DNA of 64,000 bases from Hermatobates lingyangjiaoensis (taxonomy: Eukaryota; Arthropoda; Insecta; Hemiptera; Hermatobatidae). The notes below the pieces were generated by a model. That model was not told the DNA's origin. It ran no database searches and was given only the letters and a program-made list of their open reading frames with translations. The stretch's first letter is position 1. Each line of letters begins with the position of its first letter. Positions 59,922-64,000 of this stretch are shown here, piece after piece. Location: assembly GCA_026182355.1 (NCBI GenBank), contig JAPFBL010001929.1, positions 1,054,501-1,118,500 on the forward strand. Direction: 5' to 3'. A program made the position numbers and the translations under genes.

Positions 59922-59973
<52 letters not shown>
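59512..59973. repeat. Foldback X, a second X right arm, and (AT)n
   Basis: A complete X palindrome (59512-59719) whose right arm lost CTGACGA is followed after about 80 bp of unique DNA by another X right arm (59800-59927). The second has the canonical CTGATGA at 59819-59825 and GAAA at 59844-59847. (AT)n ends the block (59925-59973). Confidence 0.92.
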
Positions 59974-59977
<4 letters not shown>

Positions 59978-59999
59978 TTAAAAGGTCCAACTGGACTAC

Positions 60000-60200
60000 T
60001 AACTCATAACAAAAAGAGAAAAATATACACATAGTTCACTATTATATTTTGATAAACTCCAGTAGTACTCCTATGTTTCTTCTTCTTCTGCTAAGTCGAG
60101 CAGACTTTTCTTCTTCTTGTCCTTGTGATGACGAGGCCAAAATATTGAAGTGAATGTTGTTATTGTTGTTTCATGTTCTTTCCTTTTAATCGATTGATAC
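60000..60200. repeat. Foldback family W, diverged
   Basis: CACTATTATATTTTGATAAA at left; GTGATGACGAGGCCAAAATA and TTGTTTCATGTTCTTTCC then TTTTAATCGATTGATAC at right. It follows directly on the preceding (AT)n. Confidence 0.7.
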
Positions 60201-60699
60201 ATGTATATTAATCCTCAACAGATAACATATAATAATTGTGAAGGATTAATGAATTCTTTCAGGAAAAAAAAATTGTTGAACAAAATAAAGACGAAAGTAT
60301 GACTAAAAAGCTTGCTAATTCATGGATTTAAACTTCGGGTATGTTTTTCTTCTGTGAATCTAACTATACCTCTCACAAATAAAGTAGTTTATTTAAGAGC
60401 TACATTTATTAAGAGATGAACTGGATTTAAAGAAAAAAAAATGGTTGTAGAAGTAATAGATTTAGTGGAAAAAGTAACTGAGTTTATCTTGGAAGCAAGA
60501 TTTGTATGCTGGTTGACTATTCACTAACCAAGAAAATATATGAACATGGTCTTTAACCAACTGGTTTGTTTACTGACTGGATGATAGTTAATTGTAAGTT
60601 GGAAAAGCTTTAAAATAAAAAAAAAAAGAATTATAGTTCACAAGATGATTTGGAATCATGTTTCATGAATAATAAAAGAGTTGGTTGAAGGAAGACGTT

Positions 60700-60860
60700 T
60701 AGATTGTGGCAAAATGAAGGAAAGAACAATAAAGTTGTCCGTCTCATTAGGCATGGGTAGAGGCAGCAGGCAGGCGACCTATCGACAACCAGTTTCTCTC
60801 ACTTCATTAGTCAGTCCTGCCCTGCTCCACAACACTCAATGTTCACGTTGCATTATTTAA
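60700..60860. promoter_or_regulatory. Candidate conserved non-coding element
   Basis: Unique block with Sox-like GAACAATAAAG at 60724, a CTCATTAGGC homeodomain core and CACTTCATTAGTCAG. GC-richer than both flanks. Confidence 0.35.
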
Positions 60861-61344
60861 ATTTCACATATTTCGAAACACTTCCTTTTCCAACACAGTA
60901 CAGCTTTTAGGTCAATAAATCATTTTTAAATAAATGATAAATAATTTAATTTTTTTTCAATATATATATAAACCACCCAGTTTTATAGATAAAACGTCAA
61001 TATCTTTAGGGTTGCCAAAAACAGGGACATTTTTGTAGTCATTTTTGACCGGTACCAAATAAACATGGACCAGCTGCATTAATTACCAAAGGTCCTAACA
61101 GTATGTTGTAAAACAGAAATACAAGTATAACACATAATGTCAGTATTTTGTCAACCGTTTGAATACTTTCTCATTGTCACCAGAAATTGAGTGTATAAAA
61201 GTATTTGGTCGAATGAAAAAGAAGAATTGCAAGAATTATGTTCTTTAATGTTAAGGAAGATCACCGTTGTCAATACTGACCACGTCGAACATTGCTCAAC
61301 TTCGACGATATAAAAGAATATATCCTAAAAAAAATATAACTAAC

Positions 61345-61345
<1 letters not shown>

Positions 61346-61366
<21 letters not shown>
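61346..61366. repeat. (AT)n tract
   Basis: Short AT run, not adjacent to a foldback. Confidence 0.85.
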
Positions 61367-61375
<9 letters not shown>

Positions 61376-61479
61376 GCAGTAATAAAAATCAAAGTCATCA
61401 TAAAAATTTATTTAAATCTATACTATTGTTTTTATAATATTTATTGTCTCTATTAAATACATACATGAATTATATTTCA

Positions 61480-61672
61480 TGATGAAACCACAATACGAAA
61501 TGGGAAAACAGGACTAAGATCATTCAACCGTAACAAGCGCTCTTTGCCAGAGTCAAAACCCCAAGTCTGACGAAGACTGCTTGTTACGGTTGAATGATGT
61601 TAGTCTTGTTTTCCCATAATCCTATTGTGGTTTGATCATTGATTGTTGTTTCACGTATTTATGTAAAAGCTT
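61480..61672. repeat. Foldback X
   Basis: Arms AAACCACAATACGAAATGGG and its partner around about 61562. The core has CTGACGA at 61567-61573 but GAAT instead of GAAA. This copy lacks adjoining (AT)n. Confidence 0.88.
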
Positions 61673-61800
61673 GTATCTATGAATTATATTTCTAAAGTTT
61701 GCATATTTTTTTGTCAAAGTAAAAATATAATTTTCTTTGCATTTTGAATTTCTTTAAAAATAATTTAAATTTCTTTTAAAAGTTCTTTTATTTAGACATG

Positions 61801-62105
61801 AAGGTCAGGTGTGATTTGGTTATAGCACACCGGCAATGAGTATTGAAGATTGCTGGTTCAAATCTTGGTCAGGTCACTAATTTTTTTTTTATGGGAAATG
61901 GACAATATTGTTCACGTTACACCTTGGAGAAGCCATAAAGTGGCCAGTCACGACCCTGTACGATGCCACAGACTCGTTAAGCATCCCTGTACCTATAAAC
62001 ATGTCTAAGGTTAAATTTAAGACTTGCAAAGGTAGAATCATCCAGATAATGTTACCTTGCACTGAACTAAAATTGATGCCTTCTTTATGAATCGGTTAAA
62101 CTTTT
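61801..62105 (+). mobile_element. Diverged tRNA-SINE relative
   Basis: Head GGTCAGGTGTGATTTGG with B box TGGTTCAAATC, then a body still recognisable as GACCCTGTACGATGCCAC, GACTCGTTAAGCATCCC, TTAAATTTAAGACTTG and GTAGAATCATC. It is the most divergent copy and may be a separate subfamily. Confidence 0.7.
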
Positions 62106-62941
62106 CACACCTCAGACATCAAGGGTGGTAAAAAACTAAAGAAAGTGGGTTTCCAAACAAAAAATTCAGCTGTAAAATTTGCAAGTGATTTCATTTTTAG
62201 ACATTCCCTCAAACATATACACTATTTTCTTTGGCCACCCAATGTTTTTTATAATTAGTTAGATTCAAATTCATTTATGTTATACATACATGTTTTTTAT
62301 ACTTTTAAAATAAATCCACTGGCGATTGTTTGCATATAAATATGTAATACCAGTAGACGTACCCTTCTTCAACGAGTGTTTTACAAAAATTGAGAGATGA
62401 TACGTGGAATTGCAAAATATTATTAGAAATTATAGAATAGTAGAAAATATCATTATTCTATAACCCATAACTGTCATTAGATGTGGAGTTTCTTTTACGT
62501 TTTGCAGCACAAATATGACGACCCAATGTTGTTTTAAATTAGTTTGGTTCAAATTCATTAATATTATAATTATAATATATAAAATTATAATCATAATTTG
62601 AATATAATTTCAAAATATATAATCATATTATAATTTTATTATATTATAATGTAATCAAATTATATACTGAGCTCAAATTTTATCTGATTCTAGGTGCATA
62701 CTTCTTATTTACTATGCGGGTAGGTAGGACTCACTTTTTAAAAGCGAATAATATATGATAAACGCAAAACGAAATATAATTAACAATACCTACTTGCTAC
62801 AGTAAAAACACCTGTATTTGTTAGCTACATACATGTATAAATGTGTAGCTAGCCAATCACAGCTTAAAAATCCGTACTTCCCTTCTAAGTTAAATTTCCA
62901 ATCCATTCAAATTTTAGTATTATGATTGAAACAAATAATAT

Positions 62942-62981
62942 AAAAATATAAAAACGTCAAAAAGGTGACGTTTTTATATTT
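62942..62981. repeat. Perfect hairpin
   Basis: AAAATATAAAAACGTC pairs with GACGTTTTTATATTTT over a short loop (AAAAAGGT). No U-run or other processing signal is obvious. Confidence 0.85.
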
Positions 62982-63004
62982 TCTCAATTTACAAAAGATT
63001 AAAT

Positions 63005-63118
63005 TTATTAAATACATGCTTATTGTTACTACCACTGCGGTTAGTATGATTTATATTAGAAATAGGAAAAATCGTCATCTTACGAGGTATGACGGTTTTC
63101 CCTATTTCTAATATAAAT
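63005..63118. repeat. Dispersed repeat, family U, copy 2 with hairpin
   Basis: Matches 4915-5012, then folds back: TTTATATTAGAAATAGG (63050) pairs with CCTATTTCTAATATAAA (63101). The central part contains CATCTTACGAGGTATGACGG. Confidence 0.85.
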
Positions 63119-63229
63119 TAAATTCATTGCTTTTGATATCTACTGAGTTTATATTATTTTTGTTGAATATTAAAAAAAAACATCAATAAAGATGAATTGT
63201 GAATGAAGCAAACAAGAAATAGTAAAGTC

Positions 63230-63545
63230 AACATGTTGGCTCAAATGAAGGAAATTAATTGACTTGAGAATGTCAAGACTTGTGAGGGACCCTAGGAAAT
63301 ACTGTTAATGGTGAAAGACGCTTGAGAAAGATTACAGTTGGTGAGTCAATTAGGTGGGTTGCGGGTCCATCCATAATGGACCATTAGTGACCGAGTGAGC
63401 TTCGCTTCTCCAAGAACACTTTAATTGGACCCTTTTGGGCCAGTCGTCATTCAGAGCTGCCCTCCAGATAAACCAAAGGCCTTTGCCATTAAGTTGCCTC
63501 GACTGATGAACACCTTTATCCCCAACACTCTTCACAAACACAAGT
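63230..63545. promoter_or_regulatory. Candidate conserved non-coding element
   Basis: Unique block with TTAATTGACTTGAG, GAGTCAATTAGG, CCATAATGGACCATTAG, CTTTAATTGG and the palindrome CAAAGGCCTTTG (63474-63485, two facing TCF-type cores). Four or more homeodomain cores in 300 bp and a rise in GC make it the most enhancer-like island. An antisense frame (63350-63541) has no recognised domain. Confidence 0.4.
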
Positions 63546-64000
63546 AAAAACCCCTTGTAACTCTACACTCTTACCTTTATTCCCACTTTTTTTCTATCTC
63601 TCTCCCTCTCTTTCTTTCTTTTCTACTCTATTTTTTATGGCGTTCAGACATTTTATGTTTTGCATTTAACCTTTAGATCTTTTATAGTCGATTCAAGATT
63701 AAAGAGCCACTCCCTCTAAGAGAACACCATTGACTTGCTCTCATTCAAAAGCATTAAATCCCTTCACTTATGCTCAAATAAGAAAACTAACACTCCAAGT
63801 TAATTAAAACGCAACATATGTATTTCCTTAAAACATTAAAGTCATTCAGATATTTTTTATACAGTATAAAATAATTTCAAACATTGAAAAATTAAACACT
63901 AAATCATTATTTTATCATCATTATTTAACACTATGTTTCATTTTTATCGAGGTTTAGTCTACCTTCAAACAATACAACACCTTAAACCAAAATTTTCTTT
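63546..64000. other. AT-rich right edge, no gene seen
   Basis: CT-rich tract at 63590-63625. No other feature. It ends with CTTCAAACAATACAACACC..AACC, related to the start of the foldback scrap at 46370. Confidence 0.4.

Overview
Eukaryotic, AT-rich, repeat-dense invertebrate DNA holding the 3' part of one homeobox gene. No bacterial-type operons or long open frames occur. The only confident gene is on the + strand and is split by two large introns into exons at 7542-7748, 14439-14626 and 25567-25857. It encodes the end of a paired (RED) subdomain, a paired-class homeodomain with Ser at position 50, and a short acidic C-terminus. The RED-to-homeodomain sequence matches my memory of the Eyegone/Twin-of-eyegone group of Pax proteins. 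Upstream exons (start codon and the N-terminal half of the RED subdomain) were not found and probably lie before base 1. Eyg orthologues occur in arthropods, lophotrochozoans and some deuterostomes, so the gene does not fix the taxon. An arthropod, perhaps a chelicerate such as a horseshoe crab, is a low-confidence guess from the repeat content and CCTAA-rich SINE tails.

Layout: 1-7541 is upstream or intronic DNA with SINEs, AT-rich tandem units and foldback repeats. 7542-25857 holds the three exons and introns of 6.7 and 10.9 kb, with a degraded Ty3/Gypsy-like scrap, SINE copies, CT/AT microsatellites, a minisatellite and a clean 145-bp MITE. 25858 to about 26270 is the probable 3' UTR with two AATAAA signals. 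26.3-64 kb has no recognisable gene. It alternates SINEs, microsatellite-linked foldback elements and several GC-richer islands free of obvious repeats, which could be cis-regulatory elements of the gene (inference only).

Two repeat systems dominate. One is a tRNA-derived SINE superfamily (about 24 pieces) with a common head and body joined to at least three different 3' tails, one ending in degenerate CCTAA repeats. The other is a set of foldback families whose arms each hold a CTGANGA motif, a short complementary stem and usually GAAA or AAA, a layout like the hammerhead-ribozyme core known from Penelope-like elements. Most copies abut (AT)n arrays and several are nested as palindromes within palindromes. 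This second system is the best candidate for something undescribed.
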